Shown here: positions 7,474-15,747 of the stretch, in pieces | Layout: each line of letters begins with the position of its first letter | Numbering within the stretch: the stretch's first letter is position 1 | Virus record (IMG/VR): IMGVR_UViG_3300030406_001084 | Location: 14,689-40,094 of that record | Strand: one strand, 5' to 3' | Length of the DNA stretch: 25,406 nucleotides | Source: a virus | Notes under the pieces: model-generated | Seen by the model: the letters and a program-made list of their open reading frames with translations, nothing else | Database searches by the model: none | Told to the model about the DNA's origin: nothing | Program-made: the position numbers and the translations under genes

Positions 7474-8997
7474 ATGTCGTTAGAAGAGGAGTTTGCCCAC
7501 CGTTTCGCGGGGTTGAGACACGGTTATAGTGTCTTTACCCCGACGAAAGAAAAACGGGAAGATGGGAAAGCAAAAGGAAAATATGTAACCATTTCACAAA
7601 CTCTCAACCAGAAAGAACTACAAGCTGTGTGGAGAGAGCACTTAAGAGGAGATAAAGGATTAGGGATAGTCCCTATTGACGAAAACAATACTTGTGTTTG
7701 GGGTGCAATAGATATTGACGAATTTAGCGTAGACCTAAAAGGGCTGGCTAAAAAACTAAAACAGTTTAAATTACCACTTGTCGTTACTCGTTCTAAGAGT
7801 GGGGGAGCGCATGTATTTTTATTCGTATTTGACCCAGTACCAGCATCGAGTATGCAAAGGAAGTTACGTCAGATAGCAGCAGCGATTGGGTTCGGACAAT
7901 CAGAGATATTTCCTAAACAGACTAAATTATTGTTAGAAAGAGGGGACAGGGGAAGTTCTCTTAATATGCCGTATTTCGGTGGCGAGGACTCCACTGGATA
8001 CGGGTTTAGTGCAACAGGTAAAGTGCTCAGCCCAAAAGAGTTCATTGAGTACGTTGATGGTCTTGTACTAACAGAAGAAGAATTAGAAAAGCTGGAGGTT
8101 ACTCCAGTCTTAGAGGAGTTAGAGTGGATGGATCAAGCACCGCCGTGTCTTGAACATCTAATAGCTCAAGGGTTCCCTAAAGGAATGAGGAACTCAGGTC
8201 TGTTTAACGTTGGGGTTTTTCTTAGAAAGAAATATCCAGATGATTGGGAGCCTAGATTAGAGGACGCGAACCATAAACACTTTAACCCGCCACTAAGTGC
8301 GCAAGAAGTTTTAACCGTAACGAAACAAGTACAAAAGAAAGATTACTTTTATAAATGCAATGACCAACCAATAGCTGGACATTGCAATAGCCCGTTATGT
8401 AGAACGAAGAAATTTGGTATCGGTGCTTCTGGGGGTACTCCTTTATTTAGTAATCTTACAAAACAAAATAGTGACCCACCAATCTGGTTCTTAGATGTTG
8501 AGGGGGGTAGGTTAGAACTTGAGACTGAAGAACTGTTAAACCAAACGCGGTTCCAACGAAAGTGTATGGACAGCCTTAATATTATCCCTCCGAAAGTACG
8601 GGATAACGTATGGCGCACAATTATACAGCAGCTTCTCGATACGCTGACGATTATCGAAGTACCGAAAGATGCTTCGACAGAAGGTCACTTTAACGAACTC
8701 CTAGAGACTTTTTGTACAGAACGTCCAGCTAGGGAACGGGACGAGTTACTGTTAGGTAAACCTTGGACAGATAACGAAAGAACTTATTTTCGTTTAGCTG
8801 ACCTGATGGACTTTTTACATCGTAAAAACTTTAGGGATTACCCGCGCAATAAACTTACGGCTAAGTTGAAAAATATGGGAGGAGACTCTCACTTTTTTAA
8901 TATTAAAGGTAAGGGTGCGAATGTCTGGCATATACCAGAGTTTCAGGCGCAAACTGAGTCACACACGTTGCCTGAGTTTAACGACTCCCCGCTATGA
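7474..8997 (+). CDS. Archaeo-eukaryotic-type primase, TOTE-like
   Basis: The 507-aa product carries AEP primase motifs in order. GAIDIDEF (residues 78-84) supplies the metal-binding Asp pair DxD, SKSGGAHVFLF (107-117) matches the nucleotide-binding SGGxH strand, and SEIFPKQT (143-150) and SLNMPYFGG (162-170) follow. This arrangement matches the primase domain described for TOTE conflict systems. A Cys/His cluster near residues 294-310 (CNDQPIAGHCNSPLC) could bind zinc. The remaining 200 residues resemble a helical PriCT-type C-terminal region. It would make primers for the polymerase encoded at 13885. It ends in an ATGA overlap with the UvrD-like helicase, so the two are probably translated together. 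The ribosome site is AAGGTGA. Confidence 0.85.
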   Translation: MSLEEEFAHRFAGLRHGYSVFTPTKEKREDGKAKGKYVTISQTLNQKELQAVWREHLRGDKGLGIVPIDENNTCVWGAIDIDEFSVDLKGLAKKLKQFKLPLVVTRSKSGGAHVFLFVFDPVPASSMQRKLRQIAAAIGFGQSEIFPKQTKLLLERGDRGSSLNMPYFGGEDSTGYGFSATGKVLSPKEFIEYVDGLVLTEEELEKLEVTPVLEELEWMDQAPPCLEHLIAQGFPKGMRNSGLFNVGVFLRKKYPDDWEPRLEDANHKHFNPPLSAQEVLTVTKQVQKKDYFYKCNDQPIAGHCNSPLCRTKKFGIGASGGTPLFSNLTKQNSDPPIWFLDVEGGRLELETEELLNQTRFQRKCMDSLNIIPPKVRDNVWRTIIQQLLDTLTIIEVPKDASTEGHFNELLETFCTERPARERDELLLGKPWTDNERTYFRLADLMDFLHRKNFRDYPRNKLTAKLKNMGGDSHFFNIKGKGANVWHIPEFQAQTESHTLPEFNDSPL

Positions 8998-10490
8998 CAT
9001 TAAAGTCAGATGCACAAATAATCCTTGGGCCTCCTGGAACTGGAAAAACCAGTACCTTGTTAGGTTTGTTAGAAGAAGAACTAGACCGAGGAACGTGCCC
9101 AGAAGATATAGGTTTCTTCACATTTACTAAACAAGCGGTACAAGAGGGAAAGAGCCGAGCGATGTCTCGGTTTGCGATAGCTAATAACCAACTACCGTAT
9201 TTTAGAACGCTGCATTCACTTTGTTTCTTTCAATTAGGGCTGAGTAAAGAAAGCGTATTTTCTGCTTCAGATTTTAGAGACCTTAATGACAAATTAAATC
9301 TACGACTGACAGGATCAATCAACTCTGAAGAGGGGCATGTCTCTGGGATATCTAAAGACGACCGACTACTATTTATCGAAAACTTATCTCGTATGAGGCA
9401 AGTTAGTTTAGAAAGCCAGTGGCATGACTCTGATGACGTGGTCGGTTGGTTTGAGTTAGAACGATTCTCTCGAGGATTAGAACTGTTTAAGAAAGACAGG
9501 ATGCTAATCGACTATACCGATATGTTGAACTTATTTCTGACTAGAGGTAGAGCACCGAAGTTAGATGTAATGTTCGTAGATGAAGCGCAAGACTTGTCTC
9601 CGCTACAGTGGGCGGTAGTTAGAAAACTCTGTGAGTCTGCAGATAGGATTTATATCGCCGGTGATGATGACCAAGCTATCTACCGCTGGGCTGGCGCAGA
9701 CGTTGATTACTTGATCCGTAATTCAAAAGATGCGATGGTTCTCAAACAGTCCTACAGAATCCCTAAATCTATTCATAACCTTGCCGAGCGTTGTATAGGA
9801 CAGGTTGGGGCGCGAGTACATAAAACTTGGAACCCTAGAAAAGAAGAAGGACACGTTTCTTGGGAACCGTCTTATGAATCTATAGATATGGAAAGCGGTG
9901 AGTGGTTAGTGCTTGCTAGAACAAATTACTTACTAAACGGTATTGAAGAACACTGTCGTTCGGAAGGATGGTTCTATAAAAACAAAAATAGACCTAGCGT
10001 TTCCGAAAAGAAGATCATGGCAGTGAGGGCTTGGGAGAATTTTAGGAAGGGCGGTCTTATACCAATCATAGAACTTACCAAAGTCTTAAATTATTTAAAG
10101 ATTCGGGTACCTAGTTCCCTCGAGATGATCGACTTTGATACTAATGTTTCTTTCGAACAAGCTAAAAAATACGTTCCTAGGTTGGTAAACGAATATTGGT
10201 ACGACGCTTTCGTAGGTGTATCAGTATCTGAACGAAGTTATATCCGAGCGATGCTTAGAAGAGGAGAAAAGATTACTAAAGAGCCAAGAATCAAACTATC
10301 AACTATTCATGCTGCTAAGGGAGGGGAGGCAGAAAATGTAATTTTGCTTACCGATATCTCTAACAGAATTTATAAATCGTTCCAAAGTAATCCTGACGAT
10401 GAGTCAAGAGTGTTTTACGTTGGATTAACAAGAGCAAAGGAGAACTTATTTTTAATTGAACCACAAACTCAAAAGTATTTCCCGCTTTAG
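8994..10490 (+). CDS. UvrD/PcrA-like superfamily 1 helicase
   Basis: The 498-aa product has a complete SF1A set. Walker A GPPGTGKT is at residues 12-19, motif Ia FTFTKQA at 42-48, motif II VDEAQD at 195-200 and motif III GDDDQAIYRWAGA at 223-235. Motif IV is LKQSYRIP, motif V LSTIHAAKGGEAENV, and motif VI VFYVGLTRAKENL near the end. These enzymes unwind DNA 3' to 5'. It is shorter than cellular UvrD (about 720 aa), mainly through a reduced 2B region. The start codon overlaps the primase stop (ATGA), implying coupled synthesis and probably a joint task at the fork. Assignment is firm; in vivo role inferred. Confidence 0.95.
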   Translation: MTLKSDAQIILGPPGTGKTSTLLGLLEEELDRGTCPEDIGFFTFTKQAVQEGKSRAMSRFAIANNQLPYFRTLHSLCFFQLGLSKESVFSASDFRDLNDKLNLRLTGSINSEEGHVSGISKDDRLLFIENLSRMRQVSLESQWHDSDDVVGWFELERFSRGLELFKKDRMLIDYTDMLNLFLTRGRAPKLDVMFVDEAQDLSPLQWAVVRKLCESADRIYIAGDDDQAIYRWAGADVDYLIRNSKDAMVLKQSYRIPKSIHNLAERCIGQVGARVHKTWNPRKEEGHVSWEPSYESIDMESGEWLVLARTNYLLNGIEEHCRSEGWFYKNKNRPSVSEKKIMAVRAWENFRKGGLIPIIELTKVLNYLKIRVPSSLEMIDFDTNVSFEQAKKYVPRLVNEYWYDAFVGVSVSERSYIRAMLRRGEKITKEPRIKLSTIHAAKGGEAENVILLTDISNRIYKSFQSNPDDESRVFYVGLTRAKENLFLIEPQTQKYFPL

Positions 10491-10543
10491 TCCTTTACTT
10501 TCAAAAAGGCGCTAAGGTAAAGTAGTAATCCGTAGAAAGGAGA
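10491..10543 (+). promoter_or_regulatory. Box-hairpin-RBS leader element, copy B
   Basis: CTTTACTTTC (10493-10502) begins right after the helicase stop. CTTTAC at 10493-10498 is matched by GTAAAG at 10517-10522. TAAAGT follows 18 bases after TTTACT. AGAAAGGAGA precedes the ATG at 10549. This is probably a promoter for the base-modification block. Confidence 0.55.
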
Positions 10544-10548
10544 AACAA

Positions 10549-11403
10549 ATGGCATCTATAAGAAAGAAGCTAGAAGTAAATGTAAATAATAGCAAGAACA
10601 CCCGCATGGATATTGCAAGCGGGAATATGCTAGGTAATTGGCGACCCGATGAAATAACTCATATGACGAGGTATGACAAAATATCTTCGTTATGTATTGA
10701 AGAAGCTAACAAGTTCAATAGACCTATAGATGTACTTGAAGCAGGGTGTGGAGAGATCTGGGTTTTAAGAAACTTGTATAAAGCATATACGGTTAAAAAG
10801 TCAGACATTATTCATTCTTATCGGGGGGTCGATATTGACCCTGCATGCTTACAAGAAAAACAAGGGTATAGCAGCCCGACAGGATTAGTTGAAGACTCGA
10901 CTTGGTTTGCTAATTTTAACGGCAAGATAGATATTCAAGACTTAACTATAAACCCTGTATTCGATTTACCTGACGAATCCATAGATTTCTTCTGGACTAC
11001 AGAAGTAATAGAACATATGAACCGAGAGTTCATCGCTCCATGGTTAGAAGACGCTAATAGAGTTTTACGTCCAGGAGGATTGATTTACGTTTCTACTCCA
11101 AACCACGACGGTTCTAATGATAAGTTACCTGAAGACCATATTTACGAGTGGGGGTTTGAAGAACTTAAAGAAGAACTCAGCAGTCGTTGGGAACTGCAAT
11201 CAGTCGTTGGTACGTTCTGCCAGATGCCTAAGCTCAAAAAAGCTATGGCAAAAGACAACCGTGAATCTGAGTGGAAATGGCACCCTGATCAGTTCAAGCT
11301 TTTACAAGAGCGGTACGGTAAACAATTCTTACGAGTAGTTGCTGCGACGTTCTATCCAGAAGTATCTAATAATTGTGCATGGATACTAAGAAAGCCTAAA
11401 TGA
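10549..11403 (+). CDS. Class I SAM-dependent methyltransferase
   Basis: The 284-aa product shows the Rossmann methyltransferase pattern. Motif I is DVLEAGCGEIW (about residues 62-72), an acidic strand end follows in RGVDIDPAC, then FDLPDESIDFFWTTEVIEHM and a post-motif LRPGGLIYVSTPNHDG. The EVIEHM and LRPGG segments are typical of type 11/12 methyltransferases rather than adenine- or cytosine-C5 DNA methylases: no DPPY or PC motif is visible. The substrate is unknown. It opens the block that holds an aGPT-pyrophosphorylase-like protein and a ThyA-fold enzyme, so a modified nucleotide or base is a reasonable guess but unproven. Its stop overlaps the next start (ATGA). It has its own box-hairpin leader. 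Confidence 0.88.
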   Translation: MASIRKKLEVNVNNSKNTRMDIASGNMLGNWRPDEITHMTRYDKISSLCIEEANKFNRPIDVLEAGCGEIWVLRNLYKAYTVKKSDIIHSYRGVDIDPACLQEKQGYSSPTGLVEDSTWFANFNGKIDIQDLTINPVFDLPDESIDFFWTTEVIEHMNREFIAPWLEDANRVLRPGGLIYVSTPNHDGSNDKLPEDHIYEWGFEELKEELSSRWELQSVVGTFCQMPKLKKAMAKDNRESEWKWHPDQFKLLQERYGKQFLRVVAATFYPEVSNNCAWILRKPK

Positions 11404-12305
11404 CAAACTTTATCGCTGCAGAGGTAGATCGTTACGTCTATTGGATAGAGGAACGGGAACGTATACGTCATCTAAAAGAGGAGGTTCAACAAGAACCTCC
11501 TTGGACAGAAGACCCAATACTTCGAGAGTTTAAGTTCTGCCAAGTATTCCGAGAAGACGACAGAACTACGCGCTGGTTCCGACATTATATAAGAGAACCG
11601 TTAAGAAACGATCCCGAAGTATTTATGGCAACCGTCGCGTTTAGATTTTTTAATCTTATTGAGACGGGAGAAACTTTACTCGACCACAACTTGCATATCG
11701 AATGGGATCGAGAAAAGGCTATCGAAGAAATTAAAAAGCAAAACAAGTGGATTACTGGGGCGTATATCGTAAAAAGTCCTAATCGTATGGATAAAGTTAC
11801 AGGAGTAGCTGAATGCGTCTCGCATATCTGGGCTGAACGTGATCGAATATTAAAAGATTTCTCTCATCTCAAATCTTTATGTGATGCGTGGAATTACTTA
11901 CTGAGGTTTCCATATATTGGGCCGTTCGTTTCTTACGAAATGGTTACGGATTTACGACACACACATTTATTAGAAAACGCAGAAGATATTTTCTCATGGG
12001 CTAACGCTGGTCCAGGAGCGATGAGAGGATTAAATAGACTTACAGGGAGACCTTTAGAGTTTTGCAAACGTAGTTGGGACTGGAACAGTGAGATGCAAGC
12101 GTTGTATCAGTGGTGTATAGAACGCCTCGACTTAAATAAGTTTCATAGACCTTTTGAGATGCGGGAGATAGAAGGCGGTCTATGTGAGTTCGATAAGTAT
12201 TCTCGAATACTACACGGACAAGGTCGAACACGGAGCGTTTATGACTACTCACAAAAAGATCGACCGTTAATTAAAGAGTATGAGAGGAAGAATGGGAAAA
12301 CTTAA
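11400..12305 (+). CDS. Putative aGPT-pyrophosphorylase/HMUDK-helical-type thymine modification protein
   Basis: The 301-aa product has the features I associate with the alpha-glutamyl/putrescinyl thymine pyrophosphorylase superfamily (later members are called amino acid:DNA transferases), which includes the helical domain of 5-hmdU DNA kinases. FKFCQVFREDDRTTRWF (residues 44-60) corresponds to the family's F-x-N/C-x-x-R-x-x-D-R signature. LRFPYIGPFVSYEMVTDL (168-185) resembles a helix-hairpin-helix. GPGAMRGLNRL (204-214) and LCEFDKYSRILHGQGRTR (261-278) match the remaining conserved blocks. Known relatives act on pyrophosphorylated 5-hydroxymethyluracil in phage DNA. There is no P-loop, so this is not a full kinase. 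It sits between a methyltransferase and a ThyA-fold enzyme, overlapping the former by ATGA. Assignment is from memory of family motifs: good but not certain. Confidence 0.72.
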   Translation: MTNFIAAEVDRYVYWIEERERIRHLKEEVQQEPPWTEDPILREFKFCQVFREDDRTTRWFRHYIREPLRNDPEVFMATVAFRFFNLIETGETLLDHNLHIEWDREKAIEEIKKQNKWITGAYIVKSPNRMDKVTGVAECVSHIWAERDRILKDFSHLKSLCDAWNYLLRFPYIGPFVSYEMVTDLRHTHLLENAEDIFSWANAGPGAMRGLNRLTGRPLEFCKRSWDWNSEMQALYQWCIERLDLNKFHRPFEMREIEGGLCEFDKYSRILHGQGRTRSVYDYSQKDRPLIKEYERKNGKT

Positions 12306-12531
12306 ACAACTAATTATAGATTTAGAAAACTCAGATATAGATTTCGTAATGACGTGTTACGGGTCATTCTTACAATATTGTGTGAAAAATAAACGTGTTC
12401 CTAATACTTGGCGGGATGCGATCGACGCGATTCATTGGTCAGCGTATTTAGCAGGAAAAATACACTTAAACCGTTTGCAGATCGAACATATCCTCACATT
12501 GCAAACGGAGAGCCTTTATGAAAGTGATTGA
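12292..12531 (+). CDS. Small helical protein in the modification block
   Basis: I prefer the ATG at 12292, inside the end of the preceding gene, with AGAGGA close upstream; an in-frame ATG at 12280 would add four residues. The product is about 79 aa, helical, with KLKQLIIDLENSDIDFVM at the start and a WRDAIDAIHWSAYLAGKI segment in the middle. It ends 14 bases after the ThyA-fold gene begins, so all three genes look translationally linked. There is no recognised domain. It may be an accessory to the modification enzymes, judged only from its location. Confidence 0.6.
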   Translation: MGKLKQLIIDLENSDIDFVMTCYGSFLQYCVKNKRVPNTWRDAIDAIHWSAYLAGKIHLNRLQIEHILTLQTESLYESD

Positions 12532-13588
12532 CGTAAGGAACGTTAACCAAGCGTTTATGTGGGGGGTAGATTTATTTAACTCAGACGTTAATTACCGAGA
12601 ACAAGAAAGCCGCAACGGGCCGACTAGAGAGATCCTCACCCCTGTTACAACGATATATTCTCACCCTTGGCAGAGAGTGTTATTTCGTGAAGAACGAGAC
12701 GCTAATCCTTTCTTTCATTTATATGAGTCAATATGGATGTTAGCGGGTTCTCGTAATCTACAGAAGCTGACACATTTCAACGCAGGGATGGCTAACTTTT
12801 CTGATGACAACGAGACCTTGAATGGCTCGTACGGATATCGTTGGAGATATCAGTTTGCGCATGATCAGTTAATTAGTGTGATCGATATGCTTAAAAGAGA
12901 TCCTGATTCCCGTCGAGTAGTCTTACAGATGTGGGATGCTGTTTATGATCTTGACAGCCCAAGTAAAGACATCCCCTGCAACACTAATATCTATTTCAAG
13001 ATCAGAGACAACAAGTTACAGATGACGGTCTGTAATAGATCGAACGATATGATTTGGGGAGCCTACGGTGCGAACGCAGTCCATATGTCTGTGTTACAAG
13101 AATACATCGCGGCGACTCTAGGGCTAGAGATGGGGCCGTATTATCAGATAAGTGATAGCTTCCATATTTATCTCAATAAAGAGTGGGACAAAGTAAAACA
13201 TATCGACGGGGTAGATTTTTATGATCGTCAATATTGGAATGCAATGGGATATCCCGAGCCACATTATCCCCTCGTTACTGAGGGACAGGCTGATAATTTT
13301 ATAAAAGAGTGCGAACAGTTTTTATTTTCTATCCCGCCTCGACGTGTTGCTGGTAATCCAGAACTTGTAAACGATTGGCCTAATATGTTTGGAGCAAGTG
13401 GGTATACGAACAAGTTTTTCCCTGACGTCATGATCCCGATGACCCATGCCTATCTAAAGCATAAGGAACGGAAGTATGAAGATTGCTACAAATATCTCGG
13501 AGAGATTAAAGCAGTTGATTGGCAGCAAGCCTGTTTTACTTGGGTCAAACGACGAGAACGTAATTGGAGAAATAAAAATGGGTCTTGA
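12518..13588 (+). CDS. Thymidylate-synthase-fold enzyme, possibly dUMP hydroxymethylase
   Basis: The 356-aa product aligns with ThyA through the core. Glu70 in FFHLYESIWMLAG is equivalent to E. coli Glu58. GSYGYRWR binds like GPVYGKQWR. DSRRVVLQMW supplies the phosphate-binding arginines. Cys154 in DIPCNTNIYF is the nucleophile. Arg174/Ser175/Asp177 in NRSND match RSCD, Asn186 in GANAV matches the dUMP-selecting Asn177, and His216/Tyr218 in DSFHIYLN match HLY. Unusually, the region equivalent to the Trp80 segment (TIWDEW) has no tryptophan; it reads AGMANFSDDNE (residues 89-99). The tail after about residue 260 is also atypical. Retained Asn implies a uracil substrate. A lost Trp and the neighbouring modification gene suggest hydroxymethylation rather than methylation, which is inference. 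A divergent thymidylate synthase remains possible. Confidence 0.9.
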   Translation: MKVIDVRNVNQAFMWGVDLFNSDVNYREQESRNGPTREILTPVTTIYSHPWQRVLFREERDANPFFHLYESIWMLAGSRNLQKLTHFNAGMANFSDDNETLNGSYGYRWRYQFAHDQLISVIDMLKRDPDSRRVVLQMWDAVYDLDSPSKDIPCNTNIYFKIRDNKLQMTVCNRSNDMIWGAYGANAVHMSVLQEYIAATLGLEMGPYYQISDSFHIYLNKEWDKVKHIDGVDFYDRQYWNAMGYPEPHYPLVTEGQADNFIKECEQFLFSIPPRRVAGNPELVNDWPNMFGASGYTNKFFPDVMIPMTHAYLKHKERKYEDCYKYLGEIKAVDWQQACFTWVKRRERNWRNKNGS

Positions 13589-13910
13589 TGTTAAGTGGAC
13601 GGAGATGAAAGATATCGCCCAGCAAGACATTGTAAGCTTGATCGAATCAGAAAAGTCTTACGGAGATTCATGGAAACGTAGAGGGGGTACGGGAGCTTTT
13701 ATGATGCTCGCCCGTAAGTTCGACCGGATCGAACAACAAGCCGAATCTTGTAATTACGACGTATTCGAAGCAGGAGCTAAGTTCAACGGAGAAGATGGAT
13801 TACTCGACGATATTGGAGACCTTAGACGATATTTGTTTTTAGTAGAGCACCACATTCGATACGGTATACAGGATATTGACCCAGATGCAGATACCACTGA
13901 TTCAGCCTGA
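13578..13910 (+). CDS. Probable nucleotide-modification-associated (Nmad1/DUF1599-like) protein
   Basis: The start at 13578 has GGAGA upstream; longer frame extensions lack a ribosome site and sit inside the ThyA-fold gene. The product is 110 aa and helical, with KSYGDSWKRRGGTGAFMMLA at about residues 26-45, then RKFDRIEQQ and an acidic C-terminal helix, LLDDIGDLRRYLFLVEHHIR. The YGDSW plus metal-pair-like acidic helices resemble DUF1599, named Nucleotide modification associated domain 1, with a MazG-like helical shape. That name fits its place after the ThyA-fold enzyme. I am moderately sure of the family. A nucleotide pyrophosphohydrolase-like activity would be an inference. Confidence 0.65.
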   Translation: MGLDVKWTEMKDIAQQDIVSLIESEKSYGDSWKRRGGTGAFMMLARKFDRIEQQAESCNYDVFEAGAKFNGEDGLLDDIGDLRRYLFLVEHHIRYGIQDIDPDADTTDSA

Positions 13911-15747
13911 GAGCGATTGGGTCGCCCCTGATATATTGCCACGTTTCGATCCTAACGAAACGTTAGCTGTTGACTTAGAAACTTACGATCCGAATCTGAA
14001 TAACCGTGGTCCAGGATGGGCTACAGGTGACGGGTACGTCGTAGGTGTAGCTATAGCATCAGATAGTTGGTCAGGGTATTTACCGATCAGGCATGAGAAC
14101 GGCGGTAATTTAGAAGAGGAAATAGTCTTACGTTGGCTAAAAAGAACGTTTGAAAATCATAAAGGTACGATGGTTTTCCATAATTCACTTTATGATGTAG
14201 GGTGGCTAAAACGTGAAGGAATAAACTTAACTTGTCCTCTCCGCGATACGATGTTTGCGGCCCCGTTATTTGACGAAAACCGTTGGTCGTATTCTTTAAA
14301 TAATCTCGGTATGGATTTTTTAGGAGAAACTAAAGACGAGACATTACTTGAGATGGCTGCTAAAGCATGGGGCGTAAATGCAAAAAGCGGGATGTGGTCT
14401 CTCCCTGCTAAATATGTTGGGCCATACGCTGAACAAGATGCAGTAATGACTCTTAAGTTATGGAAGATATTTAAAAAGAGGATCGAGATAGAAGGATTAC
14501 AAAAGATTTTCGACCTCGAATGTGACCTAATACCTTTACTGATCGAGATGCGATGGAGAGGTGTTCGGATCGACACAGCTAAAGCAGAGAAAGCTTCGGA
14601 GCAGATGTCGAAGAAAGAACAACAGTTGCTCGTAGAAATAAAACGTAAATTCGGAACGTCGATCGATATTTGGGCGAGCGCGTCGATACAAAAAGCATTC
14701 GACGCTAACGGAATCTGGTATCCCCATACAGCGAAAGGTGCGCCTAGTTTCCAAGGCCCGTGGTTAGAATCTCACGAACATGAACTACCGAAGATGATCG
14801 TAGAAGCTCGTAGAATTAATAAAGCTCGAACTACGTTTATCGAGGGAGCAATTTTAGAATACTCACATAACGGTCGGATACATGCTGAAGCGCACCCGTT
14901 AAAGAATGATGGTGGGGGTACAGTGACGGGTCGGTTTAGTTATTCCAACCCAAACTTACAACAGATCCCTGCTCGAGACCCACAGATCGGTAAGATGATC
15001 AGGTCGTTATTTATCCCAGAAGAAGGAGCAACGTGGGGTATTTTCGATTACTCTCAGCAAGAGCCTAGGATTACGGTGCATTATTCGTCATTACTCGGAC
15101 TTCCAGGAGCAGCTGATGCAGTCAATGCTTACTCTAACGAAGGTGCTGACTTCCACCAGATCGTAGCAGATATGGCAGGGATACCTAGGAAACAAGCTAA
15201 AGACATTAATCTCGGGCTGACTTACGGGATGGGTAGAGAGAAGTTGATTAGAGAGTTAGGGCTAGAGCAAGATGAAGCTGCTAGATTGTTAGAGGTTTAC
15301 CATGCGAGAGTTCCTTTCGTTCGAGCAATACAAGATAGGTGTACTCGGACTGCGCAAGATCGAGGATACATAACGACACTTGCGGGTCGGAAGTGTCATT
15401 TTGATTTATGGGAACCAGTAGGATATTTAGCCGACGAAAAGAAAACACCGTTACCTGAACGAGAAGCTCGAGACCAATACGGAGATAACCTTAAACGGTC
15501 TTTTACATATAAGGCTTTAAATAAACTAATCCAAGGATCAGCTGCGGATATGACGAAGTTAGCGATGCGGGAGCTGTGGAAAGAGGGGATGGTACCGCAT
15601 ATACAAATTCATGATGAACTAGATTTTTCAATATTTAATAAAGAACAGTCGGAGATAGTAATAGATAAAATGGTCAACTGTGTCGATATGAGAGTACCAC
15701 TGGTAGTAGATTACGAATCAGGAGATAACTGGGGAGAAGCGGTATGA
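13885..15747 (+). CDS. polA: Family A DNA polymerase with 3'-5' exonuclease, Leu762 type
   Basis: The 620-aa product lacks a 5'-3' exonuclease domain, as usual for phage enzymes. The proofreading domain is intact: AVDLETYD (Exo I, about residues 28-35), VFHNSLYDVGWL (Exo II) and YAEQDAVMTL (Exo III). The polymerase domain has TVTGRFSYSNPNLQQIP, motif A IFDYSQQEPR (near 386), motif B with Arg435, Lys439, Leu443, Tyr447 and Gly448, and motif C IHDELD with His576-Asp577-Glu578. Leu443 aligns with E. coli Phe762, a site known to vary in marine viral polymerases and to affect speed and ddNTP selection. ATG 13885 is preferred over TTG 13876 because AGGA lies 11 bases upstream of it. The gene overlaps the previous one by 26 bases and the next by ATGA. 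Confidence 0.97.
   Translation: MQIPLIQPESDWVAPDILPRFDPNETLAVDLETYDPNLNNRGPGWATGDGYVVGVAIASDSWSGYLPIRHENGGNLEEEIVLRWLKRTFENHKGTMVFHNSLYDVGWLKREGINLTCPLRDTMFAAPLFDENRWSYSLNNLGMDFLGETKDETLLEMAAKAWGVNAKSGMWSLPAKYVGPYAEQDAVMTLKLWKIFKKRIEIEGLQKIFDLECDLIPLLIEMRWRGVRIDTAKAEKASEQMSKKEQQLLVEIKRKFGTSIDIWASASIQKAFDANGIWYPHTAKGAPSFQGPWLESHEHELPKMIVEARRINKARTTFIEGAILEYSHNGRIHAEAHPLKNDGGGTVTGRFSYSNPNLQQIPARDPQIGKMIRSLFIPEEGATWGIFDYSQQEPRITVHYSSLLGLPGAADAVNAYSNEGADFHQIVADMAGIPRKQAKDINLGLTYGMGREKLIRELGLEQDEAARLLEVYHARVPFVRAIQDRCTRTAQDRGYITTLAGRKCHFDLWEPVGYLADEKKTPLPEREARDQYGDNLKRSFTYKALNKLIQGSAADMTKLAMRELWKEGMVPHIQIHDELDFSIFNKEQSEIVIDKMVNCVDMRVPLVVDYESGDNWGEAV

Noticed and set aside
10549-11403. Restriction-modification DNA methylase
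   Set aside because: No DPPY/NPPY or PC motif and no target-recognition region is visible; the motifs fit a general class I methyltransferase.
14190-14576. Minus-strand ORF of 128 codons inside the DNA polymerase gene
   Set aside because: It lies opposite the conserved exonuclease domain, has low-quality composition and no leader; it is a shadow frame.
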